Origin: Spirochaetota bacterium
Lineage (GTDB): Bacteria; Spirochaetota; Spirochaetia; Treponematales; Treponemataceae
Assembly: GCA_022704725.1 (NCBI GenBank)
Contig: JAKJFV010000024.1
Location: 1 to 11,693 of the forward strand
Reading direction: 5' to 3'
Length of the DNA: 11,693 bases
A program made the translations under genes and the position numbers. Below, in pieces: positions 4,902 to 11,693 of this stretch (its first letter is position 1; the number at the start of each line of letters is the position of its first letter). Below the pieces are notes generated by a model that was not told the DNA's origin, did no database searches, and saw only the letters and a list, made by a program, of their open reading frames with translations.

Positions 4902-6744
4902 ACATACCGAGCAATGTATAAATAAGATCCGGTTTTCCTGCTTCTTCCAGAGCCTCAATTACAAGTTTTTTATTTTCCGGATTATTAAACTGCAGGAGGG
5001 CTCTTTGGAGCCGGCGTTCTCTTCCTCCGGAAGGTATGTATATTTTTTCAAAATTTCCGTTTGAATCTGCTTTTTGCGGATTCAACCCGGTGTAATACAT
5101 ACAAGTTGCAAGATTCCCCGGTGTTGGGTAAAAATCCTGTACTTGCTCCGGAATGAATCCTGTCTTTTTTAAGTAAAGGGCTGTTTCAATTGCTTCATTA
5201 AGACCTGCCCCCGGCAGTCCTGCTATGAGGTAGGGAATTAAATACTGTTTTTTACCGATTGTCTTATTCATTGCATTAAATTCCTTACAAAACTCTTCGT
5301 AGACCTCATGGGTGCTTTTTCTAATTAACTCAAGTACCCGGTTGTTTACATGTTCTGGTGCCACTTTTAATTGCCCTGAAACATGGTGTTCGCATAATTC
5401 TTGTAAAAATTCTGTGTTTTTGTCGAGCATCAGGTAATCAAACCGTATGCCGCTGCGTATAAACACCTTTTTTATGCCCGGCAAAGCTCTCAGTCTTCTA
5501 AGAAGGCTTATATAGTCGCTGTGATCCGCCCTAAGAATGGGGCAGGGTGAACTACCGAGGCATTCTCTGTTTGTGCAGACTCCCTGTGTTTTCTGCTTTT
5601 CACAGGCATCCTGTCTGAAATTTGCAGTAGGACCGCCGACATCATGTATGTAGCCTTTAAAATCTTTGTGCTGTGTTAAAATAACGGCTTCTCTTTCCAG
5701 GGAGTCATGACTCCTTGTTTGAATTCTTTTTCCCTGATGAAAGGTAATGGCGCAAAAAGAACAGGCTCCAAAACAGCCTCTGCAGCTGGTCAGCGAGAAA
5801 AGTACTTCCTGCAGGGCGGGAACCCCTGTTTTTCCGTTACCTGCAGCCTTGTCGTAAACGGGATGCCAGGTCCTCTTAAAGGGCAGTTCCATAACCCTGT
5901 CAAATTCTTCGGTAGTCAAGGGAAAGCATGGTTTTTCCTGTACGATCCAGCGCGAATCGCTTTGCTCCGCGAGTACAGATGCTGAGTGTGCATCGGTGTT
6001 CTGTTCCTGGATAAGATAAGACTGCGCAAAATTATGTCTGCCTTTATCAGTTTTTTCGCTTACCTGTTCAAAGGAGGGCAGTAATACAGCATTTTCTGGT
6101 AACTCGTCTTTTTTTCCGGTTCTCCAGCAGGTGCCTCGAATTCCTCTAAGGTCCGGCTTTTCCCCTTTTGTAAAGGCTTGTGCAAGACGTGATGCGGTTT
6201 CTGTAAGAGGAATTTCGCCCATTCCGTAAATGAGTAAATCCGCCTTTGAATCAAGAAGGATGGATCTGCGTACGGTGTTTGACCAGTAGTCGTAGTGTGC
6301 TGTCCGTCTCAGGCTTGCCTCAATTCCGCCTATGATGACAGTTACGCCCTTATAAGCCTCCCGAATTTTAGCTGTATAGGCAATGAGCGCTCTGTCCGGC
6401 CGGTGTCCGGCTTCGCCGCCGTGAGCGTAAGCATCTTGAGATCGGGGTTTATTGTTTGCGGTATAATTGGCTACCATTGAATCCATGGCGCCTGCACTTA
6501 CAAGAAAACCCAGTCTCGGACGTCCAAAAATAGTGAATGATTCACAATTTTTCCAATCCGGCTGGGCTATAATACCGGTCTTATAACCGGCTTTTTCCAG
6601 TACTCTGCATAAAACAGCTGCAGCAAAGGAGCTGTGATCAACGTAGGCATCTCCGGAGACAAAGACAAAATCAAGCTCTGTCCAGCCCCGTCCGCTCATT
6701 TCCTGTGCCGAAACCGGTATAAACAAGTTTTGGTGCTGAGTCAC
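4900..6744 (-). CDS. ygiQ: YgiQ-family radical SAM protein
   Basis: 614 residues. The N-terminal YgiQ_N region (about 1-300) shows the family's opening: FIPVSAQEMSGRGW, VSGDAYVDHSSF and IIAQPDW, then GGIEASLRRTAHYDYWS. The radical SAM core carries the cluster-binding cysteines at 324, 328 and 331 (CFGACSFC, with C321 just before). A second set, C381, C390, C395 and C401, resembles the family's conserved extra cysteines and could hold an auxiliary Fe-S cluster (inference). SGQLKVAPEHV and IAGLPGA are further conserved core motifs. The family is widespread, but to my knowledge its reaction is not established. The start is GTG 6744-6742, chosen because it gives the family N-terminus; it has no good Shine-Dalgarno and lies 3 bases after the nfu stop codon, so translational coupling is likely. 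It is at the short end of the family, without a long C-terminal domain. Confidence 0.93.
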   Translation of the reverse strand: MTQHQNLFIPVSAQEMSGRGWTELDFVFVSGDAYVDHSSFAAAVLCRVLEKAGYKTGIIAQPDWKNCESFTIFGRPRLGFLVSAGAMDSMVANYTANNKPRSQDAYAHGGEAGHRPDRALIAYTAKIREAYKGVTVIIGGIEASLRRTAHYDYWSNTVRRSILLDSKADLLIYGMGEIPLTETASRLAQAFTKGEKPDLRGIRGTCWRTGKKDELPENAVLLPSFEQVSEKTDKGRHNFAQSYLIQEQNTDAHSASVLAEQSDSRWIVQEKPCFPLTTEEFDRVMELPFKRTWHPVYDKAAGNGKTGVPALQEVLFSLTSCRGCFGACSFCAITFHQGKRIQTRSHDSLEREAVILTQHKDFKGYIHDVGGPTANFRQDACEKQKTQGVCTNRECLGSSPCPILRADHSDYISLLRRLRALPGIKKVFIRSGIRFDYLMLDKNTEFLQELCEHHVSGQLKVAPEHVNNRVLELIRKSTHEVYEEFCKEFNAMNKTIGKKQYLIPYLIAGLPGAGLNEAIETALYLKKTGFIPEQVQDFYPTPGNLATCMYYTGLNPQKADSNGNFEKIYIPSGGRERRLQRALLQFNNPENKKLVIEALEEAGKPDLIYTLLGM

Positions 6745-6747
6745 AGC

Positions 6748-6975
6748 TTAAAAAGCCTGAATAACTTCTGTTACTTCCGGAATTGTGTCTTTAAGCACCC
6801 GTTCGACACCCTGTTTAAGCGTCATAGTTGCCATAGGACAGCTGCCGCAGGCGCCGGTAAGCTTAACATACACTTTCCCGTCTGCTTCAAGCGAAACAAA
6901 TTCCAAGTCTCCGCCGTCAGCCTGGAGCTGAGGCCGTATTTGATTTAATACTTCTTTTACACGTGCTTCTAACAT
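6748..6975 (-). CDS. NifU C-terminal-like (Nfu) Fe-S cluster scaffold protein
   Basis: 75 residues, a stand-alone NifU C-terminal domain. It contains the family pattern: IRPQLQADGGDLEFV, then LTGACGSCPMATMTLKQGVE, whose CxxC pair (CGSC) binds a bridging [4Fe-4S] cluster in a dimer. The C-terminus is DTIPEVTEVIQAF. Such proteins hand clusters to target apoproteins. The start ATG 6975-6973 has an excellent ribosome binding site (GGAGG, 6 bases away). It sits 3 bases upstream of the radical SAM gene, a natural recipient of its cluster; this link is inference. Own promoter at 6992-7020. Confidence 0.93.
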   Translation of the reverse strand: MLEARVKEVLNQIRPQLQADGGDLEFVSLEADGKVYVKLTGACGSCPMATMTLKQGVERVLKDTIPEVTEVIQAF

Positions 6976-6991
6976 AGATTCCTCCGTTCAT

Positions 6992-7020
6992 AAAGTACAC
7001 TTATACCACTCTTAGGTCAA
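6992..7020 (-). promoter_or_regulatory. Sigma-70 promoter for the nfu-ygiQ pair
   Basis: On the minus strand: TTGACC (7020-7015), a 17-base spacer and TACTTT (6997-6992). The leader of roughly 10-15 bases carries the GGAGG ribosome binding site of nfu. It separates this pair from the upstream methyltransferase gene, though read-through is possible because no terminator lies between. Confidence 0.55.
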
Positions 7021-7026
7021 CTATTC

Positions 7027-8283
7027 TCAGGGATTTTTACCGTCCTCACCGTAAAGCAGTTTTTCCAGGCAAAGGGTTTTGTGCAGATTATCTTTTAGAT
7101 TTAGTAAATCTTTCTCCGTTTTTTCTAAAGATCCCGTTGTGTTTTTTAAGACAGCCCGGATAAGTATGTTCTTAGGTGTATGCGAAAAATCGACAAACTC
7201 CAGAACTTGCACTGCATAATTATTCTGTTCAAGAAGGAGAGCCCGCAGCAGATCTGTTGTCAGTGAGGCAAACCGTTCCCGTATAAGACCGTATTTGTAA
7301 AAGGGTGTAAATGCAGTCTGTTCACGGGTTTTATCATTCTGAATTGATGTATTAAGCTCATGCTGGCAGCAGGGTACGCATAAAATAGCCTTGGTTTTTT
7401 GTGCAATTGCAGAGGCTAGTGCATAATCTGTTGCGGTGTCGCAGGCGTGAAGACTTATAACAAGATCCGGTCCTTTAAGCCCTTCTTTAGAAAGATTTTC
7501 AAAGTACGACTCGATCGATGCGCATTTAAACTCCAGATGGGTGTAATTAAACTCTTTTGCAAGTGTTGAACACAGCGAAATAACATCATCTTTTAAATCC
7601 AGCCCGGTAATAGAAACAGGAATTCCCTTAATTTCTGATACATAATGATACACTGCAAACGTAAGGTATGATTTTCCGCATCCGAAATCCACAATTGAAA
7701 GGCTTCGTCCGTCTTTGGGCAAAATATCTTCAAGAATATCGTCAATAAATTCCAAAAAGCGGTTTATCTGTTTAAACTTGCTGTATTTATCGGCAATGAC
7801 AGTTCCCTCAGAGGTCATAATGCCCAGATGCTGTAAAAACGGAACCGGTCTGCCTTCTTCCAAGAGGTAGTTCTTTTTCCTGTTGTGCGCTGCCGGAGGC
7901 TCTGTTTTAGTCTTTCCCGGAGTTATACCAGAGTCTTCTTTTGTTCGGGGCACGGACGATAACTTTTTTCGAATAATCGTTGTTTTTCCCTTTTTGCTGG
8001 TTAAAAAATGAAGAAGCTCTGTTTCGTGTTTAGCTGTTTCTGTTTCAAGTACTGCGTTTTTATACAGAGATCCTATCTGTTCTTTTAAAAACTCTCCCGT
8101 TTCCTGTCTTGTCATTGAGGCGTGAAAACTCTGTGTGGAGGTAAATTGTTCGAGGAAGAATCTTCGTTTATTTCCCGCTATCTGGCGTATTTTAATTTTT
8201 AAATACGGCGCATGAGGAAGAGGTTTTGAAAGTGAAGCAGAAATCAGATTTGAAAGAATAGTGTCTATTGTTTTTTCGATCAT
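7027..8283 (-). CDS. Class I SAM-dependent methyltransferase, Methyltransf_32 (METTL25/Trm13-like) type
   Basis: 418 residues. The N-terminal 130 residues are charged and poorly conserved. From about 135 the domain common to this family begins (KKNYLLEEG, then FLQHLGIM and DKYSKFKQINRFLEF). The Rossmann core follows: motif I LSIVDFGCGKSYLT (195-208), motif II TGLDLKDDVI (226-235), then PDLVISLHACDTATDYAL (272-289) and ILCVPCCQHEL (300-310). The VPCCQHEL and HACDTA signatures point to the Methyltransf_32 group, which includes METTL25/RRNAD1-like and Trm13-like proteins, so an RNA or protein substrate is possible; the bacterial members' substrate is not known to me. The start is ATG 8283-8281, 4 bases after the DRTGG gene stop and without a clear Shine-Dalgarno, so translation is probably coupled. 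TATAGA 7 bases before the ATG is a weak -10 look-alike. Confidence 0.88.
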   Translation of the reverse strand: MIEKTIDTILSNLISASLSKPLPHAPYLKIKIRQIAGNKRRFFLEQFTSTQSFHASMTRQETGEFLKEQIGSLYKNAVLETETAKHETELLHFLTSKKGKTTIIRKKLSSVPRTKEDSGITPGKTKTEPPAAHNRKKNYLLEEGRPVPFLQHLGIMTSEGTVIADKYSKFKQINRFLEFIDDILEDILPKDGRSLSIVDFGCGKSYLTFAVYHYVSEIKGIPVSITGLDLKDDVISLCSTLAKEFNYTHLEFKCASIESYFENLSKEGLKGPDLVISLHACDTATDYALASAIAQKTKAILCVPCCQHELNTSIQNDKTREQTAFTPFYKYGLIRERFASLTTDLLRALLLEQNNYAVQVLEFVDFSHTPKNILIRAVLKNTTGSLEKTEKDLLNLKDNLHKTLCLEKLLYGEDGKNP

Positions 8284-8287
8284 GGGC

Positions 8288-8632
8288 TTATCTATAACTG
8301 TTCAGCATGGAAAGTGATGCACAGGCTTCGTACATGGGCAGAGGCGTTGCAAGCAGGGTTAAATTGCTTTTTTCTGCCAGCTCCTTCATCTCCGGACTGG
8401 GCAGTTTATCGTTAACAAGAAGAATTGCTCTTGCTCCTACAATATCAGCAGTGCGCACCGTCTGGCTTGTTGCAAGACTTGTGACGAGCAGGTAGGGCGC
8501 TTCACATGCAACAAGAATGTCGCTCATGAGGTCACCTGCAACAATGTCCTCAACAACGATTTCTTGACAATCATCCGAGCCGTATACAATATGGGCCGGC
8601 AGATTTTCAACAATATCATACATTGAAAGCAT
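8288..8632 (-). CDS. Small DRTGG-domain protein
   Basis: 114 residues, the usual size of stand-alone DRTGG proteins. The recognisable core is VVEDIVAGDLMSDILV (the DRTGG-like strand-turn), followed by LLVTSLATSQTVRTADIVGA, ARAILLVNDKLPSPEM and NLTLLATPLPMYEACASL, a pattern typical of this family. DRTGG domains are found beside HPr kinase-like, phosphotransacetylase and CBS modules and are assumed to bind ligands, but no reaction is known for the solitary form. The start ATG 8632-8630 has AGGAG 6 bases upstream. An earlier ATG (about 8637) is out of frame. The gene is transcribed divergently from parA and leads the downstream methyltransferase gene by 4 bases. Confidence 0.8.
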   Translation of the reverse strand: MLSMYDIVENLPAHIVYGSDDCQEIVVEDIVAGDLMSDILVACEAPYLLVTSLATSQTVRTADIVGARAILLVNDKLPSPEMKELAEKSNLTLLATPLPMYEACASLSMLNSYR

Positions 8633-8650
8633 TTCATTCTCCTAAAACCA

Positions 8651-8685
8651 AAGTATATACGTAAATAAAAAAAAATGATATACTT
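8651..8685. promoter_or_regulatory. Symmetric divergent promoter region between the DRTGG gene and parA
   Basis: A perfect 8-bp inverted repeat, AAGTATAT (8651-8658) and ATATACTT (8678-8685), has an A-rich centre. Each arm contains a -10 TATACT: minus strand 8657-8652 for the DRTGG gene, plus strand 8679-8684 for parA. The parA side has an extended -10 (TG-A-TATACT, from 8676). Neither side has a convincing -35. The symmetry may just reflect back-to-back promoters, or may form a binding site for one regulator. Confidence 0.55.
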
Positions 8686-8691
8686 AACATC

Positions 8692-9447
8692 ATGGCTAAG
8701 GTCTTTGTGTTTGTAAATCAAAAGGGCGGCGTTGGTAAAACTACCTCGGTTATTAATCTCGGAGCATACCTGGCAGATGCGGGTAAAAAAGTTCTTTTAG
8801 TAGATTTTGACTCGCAGGGAAACATGTCTTCCGGAGTAGGAATAGCAAAAGAAAAACCGACTGTTTATGAACTGATAGCAGAACTTGCAGACCCGGATGC
8901 AGTTATTAAACATACAAAAATTAAAAATCTCGATGCAATTCCGGCTTCCATTGATTTGGCAGGCGCCGCAATCGAATTGGTAGACCAGCAGAACCGCGAG
9001 TATTACTTAAAGAATGCGCTTGAACCTTTGCGCGCCTCTTATGATTATATTCTTATTGACTGTCCCCCCTCACTCGGAATCTTAACACTAAACGGGCTTG
9101 CAGCAGCAGATGCAGTCTTAATTCCCATGCAGTGCGAGTATTTTGCATTGGAAGGAATTTCTCTTTTACTGCAGACTGTGAAAAAAGTACAAAAAACCAT
9201 AAATCCGGATCTTGCCATTGGCGGGATATTCTTCACCATGTACGACTCAAGAACACGGCTTGCCCAGGATGTTGTAAAGCAGGTAAAAACATATTTTAAA
9301 GACAGCGTTTTTAGTACAATAATTCCGCGGAATGTCCGCTTGTCGGAAGCCCCTTCTCACGGATTACCTGTATCGATGTATGATTCCAGCTGCATTGGAG
9401 CGCGAAGTTATAAACAGCTTGCAAAAGAGGTACTTGAACGTGGCTAA
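8692..9447 (+). CDS. parA: ParA/Soj chromosome-partitioning ATPase
   Basis: 251 residues, normal for the short chromosomal Soj type with no N-terminal DNA-binding domain. The deviant Walker A is NQKGGVGKTTSVINLG (9-24) with both lysines, followed by A' VLLVDFDSQGNMSSG and Walker B DYILIDCPPSLG. The motifs GIFFTMYDSRTRLAQDV and IPRNVRLSEAPSHGLPVSMY are also typical. It binds ATP and nonspecific DNA as a dimer and works with ParB, which stimulates its ATPase, to segregate chromosome origins. ATG 8692 has no Shine-Dalgarno, and a -10 element ends 7 bases before it. parB overlaps its last 8 bases. Confidence 0.97.
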   Translation: MAKVFVFVNQKGGVGKTTSVINLGAYLADAGKKVLLVDFDSQGNMSSGVGIAKEKPTVYELIAELADPDAVIKHTKIKNLDAIPASIDLAGAAIELVDQQNREYYLKNALEPLRASYDYILIDCPPSLGILTLNGLAAADAVLIPMQCEYFALEGISLLLQTVKKVQKTINPDLAIGGIFFTMYDSRTRLAQDVVKQVKTYFKDSVFSTIIPRNVRLSEAPSHGLPVSMYDSSCIGARSYKQLAKEVLERG

Positions 9448-10351
9448 AATCGGACTGGGAAAGGGAATCGATGCAGTGTTCGGCGATAACGACTATTCGC
9501 AGAATCAAAGAGATACGCCTTCTGAATCACACATAAAAACAAGTGCCGGTTCTTCTGTGTTAATGCTTAAATTAACGGAACTTGTTCCTAATCCGTACCA
9601 GCCGAGGAAAGAATTCGACCCTGATGCACTCGAAGAACTTGCCTCTTCCATCCGTGAGCACGGCGTTGTGGAGCCTATAATCGTGTCGTCCTCCACCGAC
9701 GGAGTTTTTTATATTGTCGGCGGTGAAAGACGCACAAGGGCTGCAAAACTTGCAGGGCTTAACGAAATACCCGCAATTGTTAAAAATTTTACACGCGAGC
9801 AGATGCTCGAAATAGCCCTCATAGAAAATATACAGCGGGAAGACTTGAATGCGCTTGAAGAAGCTCATGCCTACCGTCAGCTCATGGAACTTGCAAATTT
9901 AGGTCAGGAAGAAGTTGCAAAACGGGTAGGAAAAAACAGAAGTACAGTCGCGAATGCTCTTCGATTGTTAAAACTTCCCGAAGATATGCAGACATCTCTC
10001 TCGTCTGGCTTAATCAGTGCAGGTCATGCACGTGCCATTCTCTCAGTTGCAAATCCCCAGGATCAGCGTATTCTTTTTGCCCGTATTACCGGATCCTCTC
10101 TTTCTGTTCGTGAAGCAGAGCGGCAGGCGGGCGAACTGAACGGCGATGTACGGCCTATTAAAAACGCCGCTAAAAGCCGGGAGAAGCTGCCGAACCGCAG
10201 TGCCGACATTATTTCTTTGGAACAGCGTTTTTTAGATACGCTTGGTACAAAGGTAACAATTAAGGGTTCTTTGGCGCAGGGGTCAATTCAAATCGATTAT
10301 TATTCTCAGGATGATCTGGACCGGCTTTATTCAATCATCTGTACCCGGTAA
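9440..10351 (+). CDS. parB: ParB/Spo0J chromosome-partitioning CTPase
   Basis: 303 residues from GTG 9440. The frame extends back to 9332, but the GTG was chosen because it gives the conserved N-terminus AKIGLGKGIDAVFG and has AGAGG 9 bases upstream, whereas the extension lies entirely inside parA. Residues 6-14 are the ParA-interacting end. LVPNPYQPRKEFD and the CTP-binding motif GERRTRAAKLAG (95-106) follow, then ENIQREDLN (129-137). Next come the helix-turn-helix region (QEEVAKRVGKNRSTVANALR) and SGLISAGHARAIL, and a C-terminal dimerisation domain ends the protein. It binds parS and slides along DNA as a CTP-dependent clamp. Overlap with parA (8 bases) indicates translational coupling. No good parS consensus site was seen in the window. 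Confidence 0.97.
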   Translation: MAKIGLGKGIDAVFGDNDYSQNQRDTPSESHIKTSAGSSVLMLKLTELVPNPYQPRKEFDPDALEELASSIREHGVVEPIIVSSSTDGVFYIVGGERRTRAAKLAGLNEIPAIVKNFTREQMLEIALIENIQREDLNALEEAHAYRQLMELANLGQEEVAKRVGKNRSTVANALRLLKLPEDMQTSLSSGLISAGHARAILSVANPQDQRILFARITGSSLSVREAERQAGELNGDVRPIKNAAKSREKLPNRSADIISLEQRFLDTLGTKVTIKGSLAQGSIQIDYYSQDDLDRLYSIICTR

Positions 10352-10494
10352 AATTTCGTTTCAAAATGTAAAATATCTCCAAAAAATGCGAAAAAAACAA
10401 TAAATTAAGTACCATGTTATAGAAAAAACTTTACAAAATCTCCAAAATGACCGATAATACAGTGTGGGTTTATCTCTTTTTAAAGGATTTCCAA
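10352..10494 (+). promoter_or_regulatory. AT-rich spacer with promoter for the Ig-like protein gene
   Basis: The promoter is TTTACA (10430-10435), a 17-base spacer and GATAAT (10453-10458), each a 5/6 match. The transcription start would be near 10465, giving a leader of about 30 bases with AAAGGA (10482-10487) ahead of the GTG. ATCTCCAAAA is present twice, at 10375-10384 and 10438-10447, the second copy lying inside the promoter spacer. There is no clear terminator after parB. Confidence 0.65.
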
Positions 10495-11693
10495 GTGAAT
10501 AAAAAACTGTTATTACTGCTGTCATTTTTAATTATTCTCATACCGCTCTTTGCTTCCGGAAAAAAGGAAGTCGATGAACGTTCAGTTGATGAACTTGAGA
10601 GCTGGCAGGAAACGTTTGATATTAATGAAAAAAAAGCCGGTAAATATAATATTCTTATTACTGCATCAGACAAGGGCGGAAACATAACGCTCGGCGGACC
10701 GTTTAATATTTTTATTGATCCTGAATCAGATTTGCCCGTAAGCGGAATTACGAATCCCCGCAACAACATGCGTGTTCCCGGAAATCTTAATATTGTCGGT
10801 ACCTGTATTGACGATGATGCAGTCGGAAGAGTCGAAATAGTCCTTGACGGCGATACAGAAAATCCCATTGTTGCAGAAGGTACCGATTTCTGGTCCTATT
10901 TTCTCGACACAACACAAATGGAAGAGGGCGCTCACACTATCAGTGTATATGGTATTGATAATAAGGGCGTTGTAGGCTACGAACAGACTGTTACCTGGCA
11001 TCTGGACAGACGGCAGCCTCAGACTAAGGTGGAAAACTATGCAATGGGTGCTCTTGTTTCCGGTAAAATTAAGCTCACAGGTATAATTGCGGATGGAAAC
11101 GGCATAAAGAGTCTATCGTACTCATTGGATGGCGGACGGAATTTTAATCCTGTTTCCATCTCGGAAGATAAAAAAAATAACGGATGGACATTTACACTTC
11201 CTTTGAATACTCTGCAGATGAAAGACGGTGCATCAGTCTGCTGGTTTAAGGCAGTCGATCTTCAAGGCACAAGCGGTCTTTACTCGTACCTTTACTTCGT
11301 AGACAACACGGCTCCCGATGTTCAAATAACGTACCCTTCAGAAACCGATATTGTAAACGGCGTGTTTTCCGCTGCCGGTCTTGCAAGGGATACTATTAAT
11401 GTAGAATCTCTATCCTGGGCTTTCGGCGCGGAAAGCGGACCCTTTGAACTCATTCCTGGAAACCCGTTTTGGAACCTTGACCTTGATGTACGGGGCGTTA
11501 CCGCAAAAACGCAGGATCTTATTGTTACTGCAAAAGATACTGCAGGAAACATAACTGTATTAAAACGCAAGGTTTTAATTGACAATGAGGCCGATAAATC
11601 AAAGGTAATTATATCCAGTCCTGAACCTAATCAAATTATTGAAAATAAGGTTTTTCTCCGCGGTATTGCCGCTGATGACGACGGAATCTCAGA
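10495..11693 (+). CDS. Secreted Ig-like-repeat protein, N-terminal 399 residues (3' truncated)
   Basis: The frame is open from GTG 10495 to the window end; the GTG start has AAAGGA 7 bases upstream. Residues 1-20 form a signal peptide (NKK, then a Leu/Ile-rich core) with likely signal peptidase I cleavage at LFA/SG; there is no lipobox cysteine. After a charged stretch come Ig-like/Big-type beta-sandwich repeats: a partial one at about 38-75 (GKYNILITASDKGGNI), then units starting near 80, 172, 272 and 366. Recurring marks are a Pro-x-hydrophobic opening, a G-x-x-x-D-D/N-G-hydrophobic turn (GTCIDDDAVGRVEI, GIIADGNGIKSLSY, GIAADDDGIS), and a closing D-x-x-G or D-x-A-G-N strand (TAKDTAGNITVLKR). 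The likely location is the periplasm or cell surface, with an adhesive or structural role; the rest of the protein is unseen. It follows parB by 143 bases with its own promoter. Confidence 0.8.
   Translation, partial: MNKKLLLLLSFLIILIPLFASGKKEVDERSVDELESWQETFDINEKKAGKYNILITASDKGGNITLGGPFNIFIDPESDLPVSGITNPRNNMRVPGNLNIVGTCIDDDAVGRVEIVLDGDTENPIVAEGTDFWSYFLDTTQMEEGAHTISVYGIDNKGVVGYEQTVTWHLDRRQPQTKVENYAMGALVSGKIKLTGIIADGNGIKSLSYSLDGGRNFNPVSISEDKKNNGWTFTLPLNTLQMKDGASVCWFKAVDLQGTSGLYSYLYFVDNTAPDVQITYPSETDIVNGVFSAAGLARDTINVESLSWAFGAESGPFELIPGNPFWNLDLDVRGVTAKTQDLIVTAKDTAGNITVLKRKVLIDNEADKSKVIISSPEPNQIIENKVFLRGIAADDDGIS

Noticed and set aside
9332..9439. N-terminal extension of parB to ATG 9332
   Set aside because: It lies wholly inside parA in another frame, and the conserved ParB N-terminus begins at GTG 9440.
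10470..11585. Minus-strand ORFs under the Ig-like gene
   Set aside because: They are shadows of a long plus-strand frame with a signal peptide, ribosome binding site, promoter and clear domain repeats.

Overview
The window looks like a chromosomal segment of a spirochaete, most likely a Treponema-like bacterium. This is an inference from gene families and gene style: moderately low GC, a Gx/Hpre_diP_synt_I membrane protein, a membrane-anchored LuxR-type regulator, a secreted TPR protein, and a Soj/Spo0J pair followed by a large secreted Ig-repeat protein. There is no tRNA, rRNA, insertion sequence, CRISPR array or phage gene. The ground is mostly housekeeping or accessory-housekeeping.

Layout, left to right. 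(1) 1-345: 3' end of a GltA-type NADPH-dependent oxidoreductase/glutamate synthase small subunit (+). (2) 393-1151: exported five-repeat TPR protein (+), overlapping tail to tail with an EamA/DMT-family permease (1135-2070, -). (3) 2119-3060: Gx-type membrane protein with an unusual C-terminal extension (+), divergent from the permease and separated from slyD by a two-way terminator. (4) 3129-4493, minus strand: SlyD-type FKBP prolyl isomerase with a nine-cysteine tail, preceded by a six-TM LuxR-type regulator. (5) 4494-4899: a 400-base gene-free stretch with several perfect hairpins that ends in a strong plus-strand terminator, a candidate structured RNA. (6) 4900-8632, minus strand: DRTGG-domain protein, Methyltransf_32-type methyltransferase, Nfu-type Fe-S scaffold and YgiQ-family radical SAM protein. 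The first two are 4 bases apart and the last two 3 bases apart; the Nfu-YgiQ pair has its own promoter. (7) 8692-10351: parA and parB (+), overlapping by 8 bases. (8) 10495-end: start of a long secreted Ig-like-repeat protein (+), running off the window.

The most interesting observation concerns how genes start. Five genes without a usable Shine-Dalgarno (the TPR protein, the Gx protein, slyD, the luxR-type gene and parA) each have a -10 hexamer only 6 to 9 bases upstream of the start codon. That predicts transcription starting at, or within about 3 bases of, the start codon, i.e. leaderless mRNAs. Genes in the same window with a clear Shine-Dalgarno (nfu, the DRTGG gene, parB, the Ig-like gene) do not show this arrangement. 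The second most interesting item is the candidate noncoding RNA at about 4650-4900, which has two mutually exclusive hairpins. No defence system, biosynthetic cluster or obviously new multi-gene system was found.
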